From an uncultured Oscillospiraceae bacterium (GTDB taxonomy: Bacteria; Bacillota; Clostridia; Oscillospirales; Oscillospiraceae), in the NCBI GenBank assembly GCA_934511545.1, contig CAKSWM010000108.1:1-5533 (forward strand): a stretch of 5,533 nucleotides of DNA. The letters run 5' to 3'. Position numbers and translations under genes: made by a program. Under the pieces are notes generated by a model, which saw only the letters and a list, made by a program, of their open reading frames with translations, was not told where the DNA came from and did no database searches. This document shows, piece by piece, positions 5,489-5,533 of this stretch; within the stretch, counting starts at the first letter, position 1; each line of letters opens with the position of its first letter.

Positions 5489-5531
5489 TAAAAAACGGCG
5501 GGACATGAGCTCATGTCCCGCCGTTTTTTAT
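5488..5531. terminator. Terminator built on a 44-bp perfect palindrome
   Basis: Two 22-base arms without a spacer (centre between 5509 and 5510, GAGCTC) are exact reverse complements. They consist of a GC-rich core CGGCGGGACATGAG flanked by A6 on the left and T6 (5524-5529) on the right. The palindrome begins with the last base of the peptidase stop codon. It works as an intrinsic terminator in both directions, so a convergent gene probably lies just right of the window. Confidence 0.93.
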
Positions 5532-5533
5532 TC

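Overview
The window reads as a stretch of chromosome from a spore-forming, moderately GC-rich member of the Clostridia (Firmicutes), most like the Oscillospiraceae/Ruminococcaceae-type gut anaerobes. The reasons are a germination protease gene (gpr), strong Gram-positive Shine-Dalgarno sequences, sigma-A-like promoters, a Soj/Spo0J-type ParAB pair and Firmicutes-type parS sites. The genus cannot be fixed from this sequence alone.

Layout, left to right. Four genes lie head-to-tail on the minus strand; their reading order is gpr, parA, parB, serS. serS (seryl-tRNA synthetase, 1-1159) is cut off at the window's left edge and lacks its 3' end. parB (1193-2080) and parA (2096-2866) are 15 bp apart, and serS follows parB after 33 bp with no terminator, so parA-parB-serS look like one operon. 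It starts at a clear extended -10 promoter (2897-2925). Immediately upstream of that promoter sit two perfect 16-bp parS palindromes (2940-2955 and 2977-2992). The second lies 1 bp from the stop codon of gpr (2994-3872). Then comes a divergent intergenic region of about 184 bp, followed by plus-strand rpsT (ribosomal protein S20, 4057-4323) with its own hairpin terminator. The last gene (4544-5488) encodes a membrane-anchored C39-like cysteine peptidase. It has its own near-consensus promoter and ends in a 44-bp perfect palindrome that acts as a terminator.

How the genes work together. ParA, ParB and parS form the chromosome segregation system that moves and organises the replication origin region; in sporulating Firmicutes it also helps place the origin in the forespore. 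GPR degrades small acid-soluble spore proteins during germination. The gpr/rpsT neighbourhood is familiar in Firmicutes, but its fusion to a parABS-serS block is less usual and is the main contextual observation here. There are no RNA genes, CRISPR arrays, transposases or phage genes. Intergenic stretches are all shorter than 300 bp. I found no convincing wholly new system. The points most worth checking are the parS/promoter architecture, the short-propeptide GPR and the uncharacterised C39-like peptidase.
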